The position numbers and the translations under genes are program-made. Under the pieces are notes generated by a model. The model was not told the origin of the DNA, did not search any database, and saw only the letters and a list, made by a program, of their open reading frames with translations. This document shows, one piece after another, positions 13,372-26,964 of a stretch of DNA of 64,000 bases. Each line of letters starts with the position of its first letter. Within the stretch, counting starts at the first letter, position 1. The stretch spans positions 372,001 to 436,000 of the forward strand of contig JAIVFI010000006.1 in assembly GCA_025558095.1 (NCBI GenBank). The letters are read 5' to 3'. Source of the stretch: Hyaloraphidium curvatum (Eukaryota > Monoblepharomycota > Hyaloraphidiomycetes > Hyaloraphidiales > Hyaloraphidiaceae).

Positions 13372-16300
13372 TCACTCTATAACCATAACCTCAAAGTCCG
13401 CCGATTCGACTCGCTCCTTGCCGCCCCAGCTGAAGCTGATGCCTGAGGTGACCGATCAGTCAGAATCTCACGCTTCCAAAGCAGGAGAACACCTACCCGG
13501 CGCCGTCTTGCTCGTGTTGCCGACGTGCATGCCGTTCCGGAAGTACTTGCGGGCCACGATCATCGTGCTGCCCGTAGCGTCGCGAAGCCCGCCGCTGACC
13601 ATGCCGACACAATGGCGCAACTCAGCCGTCGACGAGACCCGAATCCAGCGGATGCGCTTCATCGCCTGCTGGTCGGAAGCGACGAGGACCTGTAGAGACG
13701 TATGAGAGCCCGGCTTTCGCGGCCATCCGGTCTGCACGAACCTCGTACTCCTTGGAGACGCGTTCGTCTCCGTTGGCACCAAAGTTGGTGCCGCCGAGCT
13801 GCAGGGATGCTTTGCCGGCGTAGATTCCTCCGCCGTAGTGCACACGGGCGACGTACAACGCCTGGAAGCTCTTCAGGCCGGCGCTCCCACCCTCAATGGC
13901 GAGTGCAGGAATCTGTCCGTTGGCGGCCGCGACCCATTTGAAGCCCAGCTCATTCAGTTTAGCCTCGTCAATGACGTCGGGGAGAGGCGGCCTGACAGGT
14001 TTCTCTCCCGTCGCATCGACTGCATGAGGTTCAGCCGGTGTGCCGATGGAAACCGGACATGCGCAACCAACCTTCGGTGTCCTCCTTCCCGGCAATGACG
14101 GGATCACACATGGTCGCGCCACTGACATTGTCAGGCCAACGCACAGGAAGGAACTTGAATGCCATCCGCAGACGTCCAGAGGAAGTGCTGCGAGCAAAAC
14201 ATTAACCAATGCGGCAACAGAACGAGATGGCAAGAGAAGGCACGCACTTGAACAGCTTGAACCAATCGTCGCCGGGTTTCTGTGCACAATGAAAGGTCAG
14301 CCGCTTCGAAGAACGCACGTTGTCTAGCAGAAACCCACCCTCGCGATGGCATCCGAGATCTTGATGGTGGCATCGCCGATCGTAGGATCGTCGCGGAAGT
14401 CGGCACCGTGCTTGACGATCGCCGTGATGGACGACTGGGAAATGTCGTGGTAGTAGACCTCGAAAGTCTGGGTGTAGGACGGGTTGATCGTGCTCTTCTT
14501 CTTGGGGGTCCGGAAGACCTCCTTCCCGCCGACTTGGAACGAGATGTAAGGCGTGAAATTGGCGATGCCACCAAAAGCAACGAGCTCGGCAGCCTGGTGG
14601 ATCGTGACGCGCACAATGCCCGACTCTGCGCAGCGCGGTCAGATTGTTGGCGCACCCGGGAAGCGATCGACGGTAATCACTCGTGTCCTTGTTCTTCTCG
14701 TCCAGCGCTTCGGCAACGGCCCAGCACATGTCAATCTGGAGGTCTCCACGGAGTGCGCGAACGTCGTCCCTCTTCGTCAGCGGCTGCCAACTGCATCGCC
14801 GAGGGACTCGATCAGGCCCGCTGCACGCTCCGGAGGCCTGTACAGCACTTACACTGGCGACAGAGAGTCCGGCGTGCCCCACGACGCAGCCATCTCCTTC
14901 TTGCGGTCTTCCGGAAGGCTGCCGGCCTTACCCGAACGAATGAACTCGGCGATACGCATCTTCTTGGTGATGCCGATGAACTCGTGGGCGGATTTGTCGT
15001 TCCAGTCCATGACTTCGAAGCGGATGTTGTCCGCGCCAGTTGAGATGCCCTCCGCCGACAGCACGCTGTTCGGAACAAGGGCGTAGGTGCTTTCGTTCCA
15101 CAGAGGGTTCGCGCTGGGAAATGAGATCAGCATCGAACCGGAAAAGATCATGCGCTCGAGCGCCTACTTGTCCTTGATGATGCGGGTCTGGCCTAGGACC
15201 TTTTCCGCACCGGTGACGCCCATGAGGATCTTGCAGTACGGGTCCGAGGCACCGGAGAACATGTCGACGTTGGGCAGGTTGCGGGCGCTGATGATGGTCA
15301 TTCGGAGCACCCCCGCAGCCCATTCTGCAGCGTCCGTGGGAGGAGCGGCAAGCCCGGTCAGGTCCACCTTGTAGCCGGGGTACTTGAGCATCGACTCCAA
15401 TGTGCCCTTGATGGCATTTTGGATGGCGCCGGAAAGAAGAGGGACCTGAATGCAGCAGCATGGTGGTCAGCGACACGCAAAGCGCCCGACAAGCCACCCA
15501 CATCGAGGACGTTGACCGACTTCAGGGGCTGGAGCTCAAAGTCGATCGCCGGGGGCCCGTACTCGTCGGGGAACCAGGCGTTGACGGTCTGGATGTAAGG
15601 GACCTGCGGTCCGAACTTGAACCTGACGATGAACTGGCCCTCGAGGGCCACGTTCTTGAGCTCCACCGGCACGCCGACCTTGGCGGCACCGGCGCCGACG
15701 TAGGCCATGAGCACGATCTTGCTGTTCTGCATGTCCTTGCTGAAGCCGCCCCCGTCTTGCTCTGCCTGGGTCTTGATAGCGGAACGGATCCGCTCCTGCC
15801 GGACGCGTTCGGCGATGAGGTCCTCCTGCGTCAAGGGGGTCCACTCGACGTGGAACATGACTTGCTGTTGGCGCGATCTTCGCGTTAGATGGGCCTGCAG
15901 AGCGCGACCCAAGATCCCTACCGCCCGGTCGTCGCCGCTGACGCGCGGGAAGCTCTTGACGGCCTTGATGACCGGAGGCTGGCTGCCGAGAGTGAACTCG
16001 GACAGGACCAGGGAGCTGATGAACGAGGGCTTGAACGCCTCGAGCTGAGTGTTGACGGCTTGAATCGCCTGGCATGGTGGTGGTGTCAGCGTGGTGCTCG
16101 AAGGACCAGCGCGCGCAGCCCACCGTCTTGCTAATGTCGGGCTCCAATTGATACCAGAACTTCTGGAAGAAGTAGTTGAACCAGTCCATGCTCTCCCAAT
16201 CCGTCTCGAGCTGCGATCGAGGCGTCAGCAGCCGAGCTCCGCAACCCATGCAGGCGCTGCTCCGCTCACCCGGGAGTGGAGGACCTCATACCGAGCCAGC

Positions 16301-17289
16301 GCCTTCATGCGCTGGAACGCGACCTTGAGGCTGCGATCCCAGGCCGGAACCGTCGCCAGGAAGACGAACATAACCCAGGCGAACGACCACCCGGTCCGGC
16401 CCAGGAGCCAGGCAAAGGCCCCCGAGCCAAAGAGCATGATCCCGCGCTCCACCTGCTGCAGCCACGGGCCCATCCATTTGAGGATCTCGTTCTTTTCCCA
16501 TGTCTCGTCGGCAATGAACTTGTCGAGCAGAGACGTCTCGACCTTGGCAGGGCCAGCTTCCTCCTTCGGGGCATCGTCCTTGCCCGAAGCGGCCGTGTCG
16601 CTGCGGGCGACGGCGGTGTCCGCGGGTTTCGCGGCCGGCGGGGCGGCGGGCTTCGCTTGCGGAACAGCGGGTTTTGCCTGAGGAACGACGCCGGCAGGAG
16701 CAGCCGGAGCTGGCGTCGAAGGCGCGGGCGTTGCGGGCGGAGGCTGCTGGGCGGGTGTGGGGGCGGCCGCGGCGGGGGCTGGCTGCGCGGCGGGAACCGC
16801 GGGCTTTGCTTGCGGAACGGCAGCTGCGGTCGCGGCAGGCGCAGCCGCAGGCGGCTGTGGAACGGCGGGTTTCGCTTGGGGAATGCCTCCGGGAGCCGGT
16901 TGGGCTTGCGGAGGGCTGGCCGGAGCGGCAGCCGCGGGGGCCGCGGACGGGGCCGCTTGAGGCACCGCCGGTTTTGCTTGTGGTATGGCTGCTGGCGTTT
17001 GTGCGGCTGCCGGCTGCGATGCGGGCGGGGGCTGCTGGGCGGCGGCGGGGGCGGCCGCGGCGGGGGCCGGCTGCGCGGCGGGCACGGCCGGCTTTGCCTG
17101 CGGAATGGCGGGCGCAGGGGTCGGGCTCGGCGTCGGCTGCTGCGCGACCGGGGCGGCCTGCGGGGGGGTGCCCTGCGCGGGCGCAGGGACGACCGTTGTC
17201 GGTGGCGCGCCCGCGGGCTGCGCAGCTGGCACCGCCGGCTTCGGCGGCGTGCTCGGCGGCGACGCCGGGCCCGGCGCGGGTGCCGACAT
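13372..17289 (-). CDS. Tricalbin/extended-synaptotagmin with C-terminal DM9 repeats
   Basis: This is an ER-plasma-membrane tether. The start MSAPAPGPASPPSTPP is at 17289. Order of domains: a roughly 220-residue Pro/Ala-rich repeat region; a hydrophobic hairpin (FGSGAFAWLLGRTGWSFAWV, then MFVFLATVPAW); an SMP lipid-transfer domain (MDWFNYFFQKFWYQLEPDIS onward, including FKFGPQVPYIQTVNAWFPDE); C2 domains (LRMTIISARNLPNVDMFSGA then SDPYCKILMG; MRVTIHQAAELVAFGG then TPYISFQVGGKEVF). After the last C2 come two DM9 (DUF3421) repeats: FKWVAAANGQIPALAIEGG then LYVARVHYGGGIYAGKA, and RWIRVSSTAEL... with a final ISFSWGGKERVESADFEVM ending at 13372. Multiple introns are needed. DM9 repeats are not part of the usual tricalbin architecture. 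A missed gene boundary near 14100-14300 cannot be excluded, but no stop/start pair was found there. Confidence 0.78.
16610..17270. repeat. Degenerate coding repeats (Pro/Ala-rich, QAKPAVP units)
   Basis: Within the tricalbin N-terminus a unit of roughly 90 bp recurs at least five times on the minus strand, each encoding a variant of I/V-P-Q-A-K-P-A-V-P followed by Ala/Pro-rich spacer. On the plus strand it reads as recurring GGCTTTGCTTGCGG-like words. The region is low-complexity and GC-rich, so it is prone to length polymorphism and assembly slippage. Confidence 0.75.
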
Positions 17290-17704
17290 CGTGATTACGC
17301 GTCGCCCGCCTGCGATCGCGTCGGTCGGAAGGCGGGGAGGGCCCGAAGTCGTCAGCCCCCGCTCCTCCAAACGCGGCCGCGACCGGGCAAAAGATGCAAT
17401 GCTGCCTCCTCACCTAGATTGCTCGGCGGCGACGCGCGATGCGGCGTCAGGGGTCCAGGAAGTAGCGCCCCAAAGACGACGGAGCGCGGACCCTGATCCG
17501 ACTTCTGAGAGGTGATCGAGTCCCTGGGCCGCGGCCGGCGGCGCCCCCCCTGGCCGCCGGATATGTGGACAGGCGCTCCGCAGAGATTCGAGAGGTAATT
17601 CTAGTTCCTTTCGCTCCGTTCTGGTGCCACCCCCGGGACGGCGATCGCGCAAATGATGTCATCGGATGCGGTTCATTTTCGCACACGAATCGTCTGTACA
17701 GAGT

Positions 17705-18292
17705 TTACTCGGGCTTGACCGACGCGATCGTCGCGGCGATGCGGTCGAGATCCTTCTGCCCGTCCTGGGTTATCCGGCGCCCGCCATCCGCATCCTTCTC
17801 GAGAACCTGCAAGCGCGGCGGACCATGTCAGCAAGGTGCGCCTCGTCTCGCACCGCGGTGCCACAGACCTTGATCTTCTCAAGGGCCTGCAGAACCTTCC
17901 GCGCAACCGAGCCCGAGCCGACAGCGTGGTGCTTCGGCCTGACCCCGCGCCGCTTCGGGCCGCCGTACCGTTTCCGGACGCCCCCGACGCCGACACCCTG
18001 CCTCAGGTAGATATGCCGGGCGACAGCAGCTGGAGCATGCAAAAATGCAAGCGAGGGAGACGCGGCGGACCGTCAGCCCATCTGTGTCGAACCCACGCGG
18101 ACCGCGCGAAAGCCCACCTGCCCGCACGTAGAACCAGTCGGGGTCATACGGGGCCAGCTCCTTGTACGTGCCGGTCTTGACGATGTCGACCCATTTCGGC
18201 ACCTCGAGCTTGCCGGTCCGCTTCAGGTAGGCGGCGTAGGCCTTGACAAAGGCGGGGGGAGCAACGTCCCGGACCGTGACACCGCCGGGCAT
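17705..18292 (-). CDS. RPS19: 40S ribosomal protein S19 (eS19)
   Basis: eS19 is a small-subunit ribosomal protein. The start is [20 protein letters not shown] at 18292, then [20 protein letters not shown] and [12 protein letters not shown]. After an intron comes [20 protein letters not shown] with [20 protein letters not shown]. After a second intron comes [20 protein letters not shown] ending TIVASVKPE at 17705. Conservation is high throughout and the length is normal. Confidence 0.95.
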
Positions 18293-18757
18293 CTGACGAC
18301 GGGGGAAGGAGGGAATCCGCGATGAGCTTCCAGCCTTGAAGAAAAGAATGCCCGGCAGCCGCAGGAGGGCTCCGGTCCCGGGGGAGGGTCGCCGCTCTGG
18401 CCTCCACCGAGGCGCCTCCAAAGCAGCGGCAATCGAGCGAGCAAGAAGCAGACCACGCGCCACGTCCCAAGATGCCTTGCCAAGATGGAGGCAGCTCCGC
18501 GACACGAGACGCCAGACGACACACCGCAGGTGGCCCGACGCACGTCCGTCGCCCGGCCCCGGCCACCCAAGTGCCACGCAGATTGCTGCCTGCGCTCCGC
18601 TCCACCCCACGAGGACCAGATGGCCCCTCCCGGAAACCGCAGCGATACGTACTGTGAAGAGCGAGTTGGCGCGAGCGATGGAAGGGACTGACTCGGAAAA
18701 CGATGGGCTAAACCCACAGCGGTAGAGAAAGGGCGTTGTTGCATTCGCACCTCGCCG
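18293..18757. other. Intergenic region between divergent RPS19 and TFIIE-beta
   Basis: 465 bp separate the two start codons. No protein-coding conservation is visible on either strand, although several frames are open because of high GC. It probably contains both promoters and, on the RPS19 side, a 5'UTR (possibly with a leader intron, common in ribosomal protein genes). Nothing else was recognised. Confidence 0.4.
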
Positions 18758-19730
18758 ATGAGCCGGCCCTCTCCCAGCTCCACACCGCCGAGCCGGAAAG
18801 GTCCGGGGCTGCGGAGACGTTTTGTTGCCCGCGCTCATTCGGACCGCCCGCGCAGAAACGCCGTCCCTGCTCCCCTTTGATGCAATCGGCCTCAGCGGGT
18901 CCGCTGGGCAATGGGCCAATGTGGTCGCGCACCTGAAGGTCCGGGGGCCCAACGGGCGTCGTTCCGGCGCGTAGGCAGCGTCTGACGCCCCAGTCTTGCC
19001 GCCGAGCAGAAGAACCGGGTGCCGCTGACCATCGATGACCTCGAACGGGCCGGGTTCGCCAAGCTCGCCGAGCGGCACCCCACGATCATCAACGAGCTCA
19101 AGAGGAGCCCGTCAATAAAGTACGATCCTGCCAAGGGCACGTACCAGTGGATCTTCGAGTACGATCTGCACCGGGGCAAGGAGGACCTCAAGAGGCTGCT
19201 GGAGCTCAACCGGGACAAGCAGGGCTTCGTCCTTGGGGAGCTGATAGAGTCGTACCCCGGGGACCTGAGGGAGGACGTGGAGAAGCTGGAGAGCGAGGGG
19301 TGGCTGTTCCTTCTGCGGGCATCGAACGACTGGAAGAAGGCCAGGATCTACTTCAACGATCCGGGCCTCGCCAACCCCGTGGACAAGGAGTTTCGCGATC
19401 TTTGGGACAATCTGACGCTGCCGGAGGGCGAAGATGACATCGAACGGGAGCTCAAGGAGGCGGGTCTGAAGGCGCTCGGCAAGGATAAGCCGCAGAATGT
19501 CGAGGTGGGCTTCGCGGCTCGGCGCAAGTGGACCTTGCCGACGCGACTGCCTCCTAGGTCCAATCGAAGAAGAAGCGGAGAACGGGGAACCGGAAGATGA
19601 AGATCGTCAATACCCATCTGGAAGACCTTGGCATCGGTTTGTTCGGACGCCTCATGGTTTACCAGTGCCGACTCACACCTCCTCTCCCATAGATTTGACC
19701 AAGGATTACATCGTGCCGCCGAAAGAGTAG
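18758..19730 (+). CDS. TFA2: Transcription initiation factor IIE, beta subunit
   Basis: TFIIE-beta recruits and regulates TFIIH at RNA polymerase II promoters. The start [14 protein letters not shown] at 18758 is spliced (GTCCGG...CGCAG) to [20 protein letters not shown] with ANVVAHLK, the first winged-helix segment. After an intron (acceptor just before AAGAACCGGGTGCCG) comes [20 protein letters not shown] and the second winged helix ([20 protein letters not shown]). The C-terminal basic module [20 protein letters not shown] is joined by a last intron (about 19620-19692) to [13 protein letters not shown], the family-typical end. Confidence 0.9.
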
Positions 19731-19788
19731 CGCATTTGACATCGTTGCCTATACCCTCGATTGACTAGAATCTCTGTCGTACCCTGCT

Positions 19789-22700
19789 TTAGTCGTCGTA
19801 GTCCCCACCACTTCGGGCGCGCCTCCCGCGCGTGCCCCGGCTGCGGCTGCCGCGTCCGCCCCGAGCCCGTCCGCGTGTGCTTCCGCGAGATACCCCTCGG
19901 CCTCGGCTTCCCCCGTTGGCTTTCGGATTGGGGCAGCTCGAGGCAAAATGTCCGACCTGCCCGCAGTTGAAGCACTCGCGATCGGCTGCGGCATTGCCTC
20001 CTCCTCCTCCTCCTCCTCCTCCTCGATAGCCGCCTCCATCATCGCCATATCCGCCGTAGCCTCCACCACCTCCGTAGCCGCCGCCGTTCCCGCCACCACC
20101 CCGTTGCTCCGCGGGAGCGGCTTCGTCCATCCATTGGAAGAACCTGCACTGCGAACCAGACTGCGCGGGGTTGAGGTGGTAAGCCGGATTCGAATCTGGA
20201 CGAAACAAAGGGTCCAACCTTCGCACACTTGGCAAAGGGTCTCCCCTGGTTGGGCCCGTCTTTGGTAACCAACTTGGTTTGCGCTATTAGGCCGCATTCG
20301 CAGCGGGGGCGATCGTCCCTCTCTTCCTCATCGTCCAACACGCGCACGCGGTTGCCGATCGGCATTTGCAGCTGCGATGCTTGGTTCCGAGTCGGCTGCG
20401 GGAAATCGGCACATTAGAGAGCAACCAACGCCAGACCTGTGCAAACCAACCGCCTGGCCCTGCTCGTCGACCCACGAGAAAAAGTCGCACTGCGAACCCT
20501 GCGGCTTGCTGCACTTCCAGAACTACAGGTGAACGGTCAGGTGCGGGCCGGTCTTTTCGTTGATCGCAAAATGCTAACCTGTCGGCCGGCATTGTTTGAT
20601 GTCGGTCCGGCTGTAAGCAGCTTGCAAGGAAGGCCGCAGTAGCATGCTGCTGCATTCTCCTGTCCCGGGGGAAAGTCATCACTTCCGTGCCGCGGAGGGC
20701 GCCTCGCAAGCGGTGGCGATTGATCCCGGGGAGCGGCAAAGTACTGCGAGCGAGTCGGATCCGTCGGCTGCGCCGCCTGCGAATTGCGGGACCGCGCCTC
20801 GGCCGGTGGGCGCGGGGCCGCTTGCGCAGGCGCTCTGCGTTCCTGTTGCTGTTGCGGCGGCCCAGGTGGTGCAGCCCGACGCGGCGGCCGAAATTCTTGC
20901 AAGAAACTTGATAGAGCAGCATTGCAGCCCCAAATGCATGTCTCTTGAATGCCCTCGAGTAGCGAGGGAACCTGGGCGGAAGTCAGAGAGCAACCAGCGT
21001 CAGGCATGCGACGCACAGAACCTTGCCGCCGCGAGCGAAATCGATGCGAAACTTCTTGGCCGACACGTTCTGCCGGCGGCAACTGCCGCACTCCTCGTCG
21101 AGCGTTTCGATGCTGTTGACGGCCCCGTCGGGAAACCACACACACTCCTTGCAGTCGGGAAATGCGGTGCATCCTGGGTCTTCTCAGTCCTTGCCGGCCA
21201 TGACGCGGCGAACCAACCCACCGACGTAGTGCTTCCCTTCCCGTGTCGACTTAAGGACCATCATTTGGTTGCACTTGGGACAGTTCCGCACGGGATGTAG
21301 CGCCATTGGTTCCTCCGGAGGCTATGCAGGGTCAGCCCAGCTGCGACGGACGGAGATCGCTGCGCTCACCCCTTGTTGGTCGGGATCCCGCGGGAAATGC
21401 GCCGCCGCAACCTGACAGACGTTTAGCATCAAGACACAAAGGAGATCCGGTGACGCACCTCGTCGATTTTGCCGCCCTGAGCGCACATCCGGTCGAATAC
21501 CTCGCGGTACATGGCGAGCTGGTCTTGGAGCACCTGCTCAGGCGGCTTGGCGCCGTGCTCAATTCCCTTCATGTCTTCCTCCATCTGAGTCGTCCAGATG
21601 AGCTCCAGCTGTAACGAGACGCGAATGGACGCACCTGCCGTCGCAGGTACGGCTTCGAAAGCGAAATGTCGAAACCAAACCCCATGTTGTCGAACGCCTC
21701 GATCAAGGTGATGCCGAGGTTTGTAGGGTTGAGGCGCTGGTTGTTCTCCTTCATCACGTACTTGCGATCCTGCACTTTGGAGATGTGATCGGCGATGGTG
21801 GCGTCTGTTCCGATCCCGCTGCGTTCCATCAGCGTGATCAGGTCGGCTTCCGTGAGCAGCTGTGGCGCTTGCGTCGAGCTCTGGGTCATGACGAGCCGCT
21901 GCGGCTGGATGCGTTCGCCCTGTTGAAAGTTCGGCATTTCGTGATCAGACCACTTGTCGTAGACGTAGATTTCGAGGTAGTTTCGCTCGAGGACAATCAA
22001 GCCTGTAGAACGTAAGCTCCCCGAATAATAGAAGCTTGCAAGGACGGACCGACGGACCTTTTGCGCTGAACACTTCCTCGGATACCTCGGCCTTGATCAC
22101 CGTTTCGGTGCCCCGTGCATCATCAGAGCAGCAGCCCAGAAAGCGCCTTGCAACAAACTCGTAGACCCTCGCCTCATCGCCTTGCAGCGACGAGCCGTCC
22201 TTGACGGGATGAATGGGCGGGTGGGCTTTATCGTCCGTGCGCCCGTTCCTTGGTCTGCGAAACTCTCCCTGCATAAGACTTGCCAGAGGTAAGCGCCTGC
22301 GCTAAGGGCAGCACGCATTCCTTACCGCGCGGCGTATGGTCCCCATCTGGGATCAGTTGTCTGAGCCTGGACCAGAGGTTCGAGGGGCAAGGACGGCTCG
22401 AAGACGCTGGTTTCGGTACGTGGGTAGCTGATGAACCCCTTTACGTAGAGTTCCTCGGCAACCTTCGAGCGCGACAACCTTAGGCCATTCGGCTCGTGAC
22501 AATGGAGAAGAGCGACTAACCTTCATAATGCGATCAGGTGCAATCCGCAGCAGGCGGGATCCTTGCTTCGTCAGTTCGATCGTCGTCAAAGGGAAGGGCT
22601 TCCACTTCGAAGTCGGCCGCGAGTTGACTGAGGTTATTGTAGCCACGGGTTGCTCCATGCACTTTTCGTAAAGGATTGCGCATAGCCTTTGGTCAAAGAG

Positions 22701-23677
22701 GTGGTTGCGTTCCCAGTGGAAGGGCACGGAAGCGTTCCCCTTCCGCAGCTCAAGCTCAATCTTCCAGAACGGCTCCGCGACGAAGGCTTCCATGCGCCTG
22801 TACTGGTCCACGACGAAGCCAAGCGTCGGGAACTGGCACGAGCCTGCGGGAGGACGTCGTGTGAGATGCCGTACCCGGTTTGGAATGCCCCGGTAGCACC
22901 ATAGCTGATGACCTTGTCCGAAAGCGGGGTGTAGACTTGCAAGCGCATGGTGAGCCACCGGGTAAAGGCCGCGCCAAGCCGCAGATCGAGCTCGCTTCGA
23001 ACCGTAACGGCGTGGACCTGGCCCATGTTGAGAGGGCCGAGGTTGTTCATCGCCTGGCGAATCACCCTGGAAGGCATGCGCATGATGCAAAAGAACTAGG
23101 TCAGGAAAAAATGCGACTCACGCCGGTTGTACCACGGAAAACCTCGCCCTGAGGACCTCGATACCGGGCTTGACCTGCGTCACGGCGTCCACAACTTCTT
23201 GACCGATGGCCTCGCCCTCTCGGTCGCAGTCGGTCCAGATCACCAACACGTCAGCAGTTCTGCCGTAGTAGTGCAGGTTCTCGACGATCTTCTCCTTGCC
23301 CTGCGCAGGGAGTCAGATCCCTGCGCGACAGAAGCGAAGCAGTCGGTACCTCTTCAACCGACTTGACAATGGGAGCCCCGAACAGCTGGCCCGGGTGGCA
23401 GCTGCTCCATTTCCGGTACGCCGCTCCGAAGTCGGTCCTCATAACATGGCCCGCAACCGCGGTCACGATGACCTCCTGATTCCGGCCGCGGAACTGGTAG
23501 CTCAGTCGCCAGGTCTTCGGGTGGCCCCTGTTGCTCTGAGGGCGGCCCCAGATCTTCAGCTCGAAGCCACGTGGCAAGCCGGGCGTCCCTCACAATCATC
23601 GACGCCGAGTTGCTCAGGCCGCGGGCCAGCTGCTCTGCCACGGACGGCTTCTCCGCGACCATGAGAATCCGGCCCAT
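19789..23677 (-). CDS. TOP3: DNA topoisomerase III (type IA) with GRF and CCHC zinc modules
   Basis: TOP3 decatenates recombination intermediates together with a RecQ helicase and Rmi1. The start MGRILMVAEKPSVAEQLARG is at 23677, in the Toprim domain, which continues with VIVTAVAGHVMRTDF and WTDCDREGEAIG (about 23190-23260). The catalytic tyrosine lies in YVKGFISYPRTETS (about 22410-22450). After the core come a Cys-rich topoisomerase finger (CKECVWFPDGAVNSIETLDE then CGSC, about 21060-21150), a first GRF finger (CYCGLPCKLL ... FWKCSKPQGSQCDFFSW, about 20470-20610), a second GRF finger (KDGPNQGRPFAKCAK ... GSQCRFFQWMDEA, about 20110-20310), a Gly-rich linker and a CCHC knuckle (CFNCGQVGHFASSC, about 19940-19985). 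The tail is Arg/Gly-rich and ends RSGGDYDD at 19789. Many introns are implied. Confidence 0.93.
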
Positions 23678-23982
23678 GTTCAGGCTGTGCGGGCCGCGGG
23701 CGCGGCCTTTTTTCGCAGCTTCCTGCGCTCCCGCCCGTATGCTAAATGCCCATTCTTTGCCGATGGTGCGCCAGCGCGCGAGGAGTCGGAGACGTTGCGT
23801 CGACCGCGGTCAGTAGTGCGCGCGTGACGGAAATCCCACCAACCACGACCGGCGGTTTCGCGGGGCCGCTCCGCCGGAAGCAGACGCCGCCGGCCGCGAT
23901 TCTGCGTCTCCAACGTTCAGACCCGCGTCGGACGAGTGGACGAGTGCCGAGAGCGCGTGGGAAGGCACTACCGACGCGCACA

Positions 23983-26166
<2,184 letters not shown>

Positions 26167-26216
26167 CGAAAGCTGGTTTTGGATTGCTAATCTATTGAGC
26201 TGGAACTGGATCCGGC

Positions 26217-26842
26217 TCAGAGACCGCTCATGTTCCTGCCGGGAGGTCCGTCAGCCAAAGTCGCGTACGAGTCGCGTCGACGGCCCCACCTCGGATGGAA
26301 TTGTGCCTTATCCGAGTCCTTCGTCCGGTCCACGTGCGACTTTACCCAGTTGGCCACGTCCGCGCCCGTTTTGAGGTCGGCATTCTCGCCGGTCGGGATG
26401 TGGAAGTGGTAGTACTCCGCCAGGTCGTACTTCATTTCCGCGATGTCGTGGTCCTGCATCAGAAAATCGTTCCGCAGGTCCTGGTTCAGGTTAGGCTGGC
26501 GGTGGCGGCGCCGCTTCAGGGATGGCCTCCCGGGGTGCCAGAAAGGGGCGCACCGTGGACTTGTCGAACTTGGACAGCGAGTTCCGGAAGGCCGTGAGCT
26601 GCTCCAGCACGTAGTTGGGGATGGCCTCGCCGCCCGTCCTGGCGGCGGCGGCCGCGTCAGCCTTCTGGAGCGGGCTGCCGGCGGGATGCGGCGTACTTGG
26701 CCTCGAGCAGCTCCGCGAACTCCTCCGTGTGCAGGAGGAAGCGGAAGCGGTACGGCGTCCGCACGTGCGAGCCGCCCGTCGCGTAGCTCCGCACGAGCGG
26801 CGCCCGCTGGAACGCTCGCCGGATTGCCCGGGACGACAGCAT
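26217..26842 (-). CDS. Predicted mitochondrial protein, unrecognised
   Basis: The start MLSSRAIRRAFQRAPLVRSYATG at 26842 is a typical mitochondrial presequence: Arg-rich, no acidic residue, RSYA cleavage-like site. It is followed by TPYRFRFLLHTEEFAELLEA. Then, in another frame, come PLQKADAAAAARTGGEAIPN with YVLEQLTAFRNSLSKFDKST and VRPFLAPREAIPEAAPPP. After an intron comes LNQDLRNDFLMQDHDIAEMK then YDLAEYYHFHIPTGENADLK, ending at 26217. The frame change near 26690 would need an intron shorter than about 35 nt or a sequence error, so the exon junction there is unresolved. I do not recognise the family. Confidence 0.5.
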
Positions 26843-26964
26843 TGTGTGTGAACAGTCTGTCTGGCGGTGTGCACGGAGCGCCGCGCGTGTTGACGAACGC
26901 TGACTCTCCGTTCAATCTGGTCGTGCGATCGCGCGTCGCGGGCAGCAAAGTGGTATCTTTTCTC

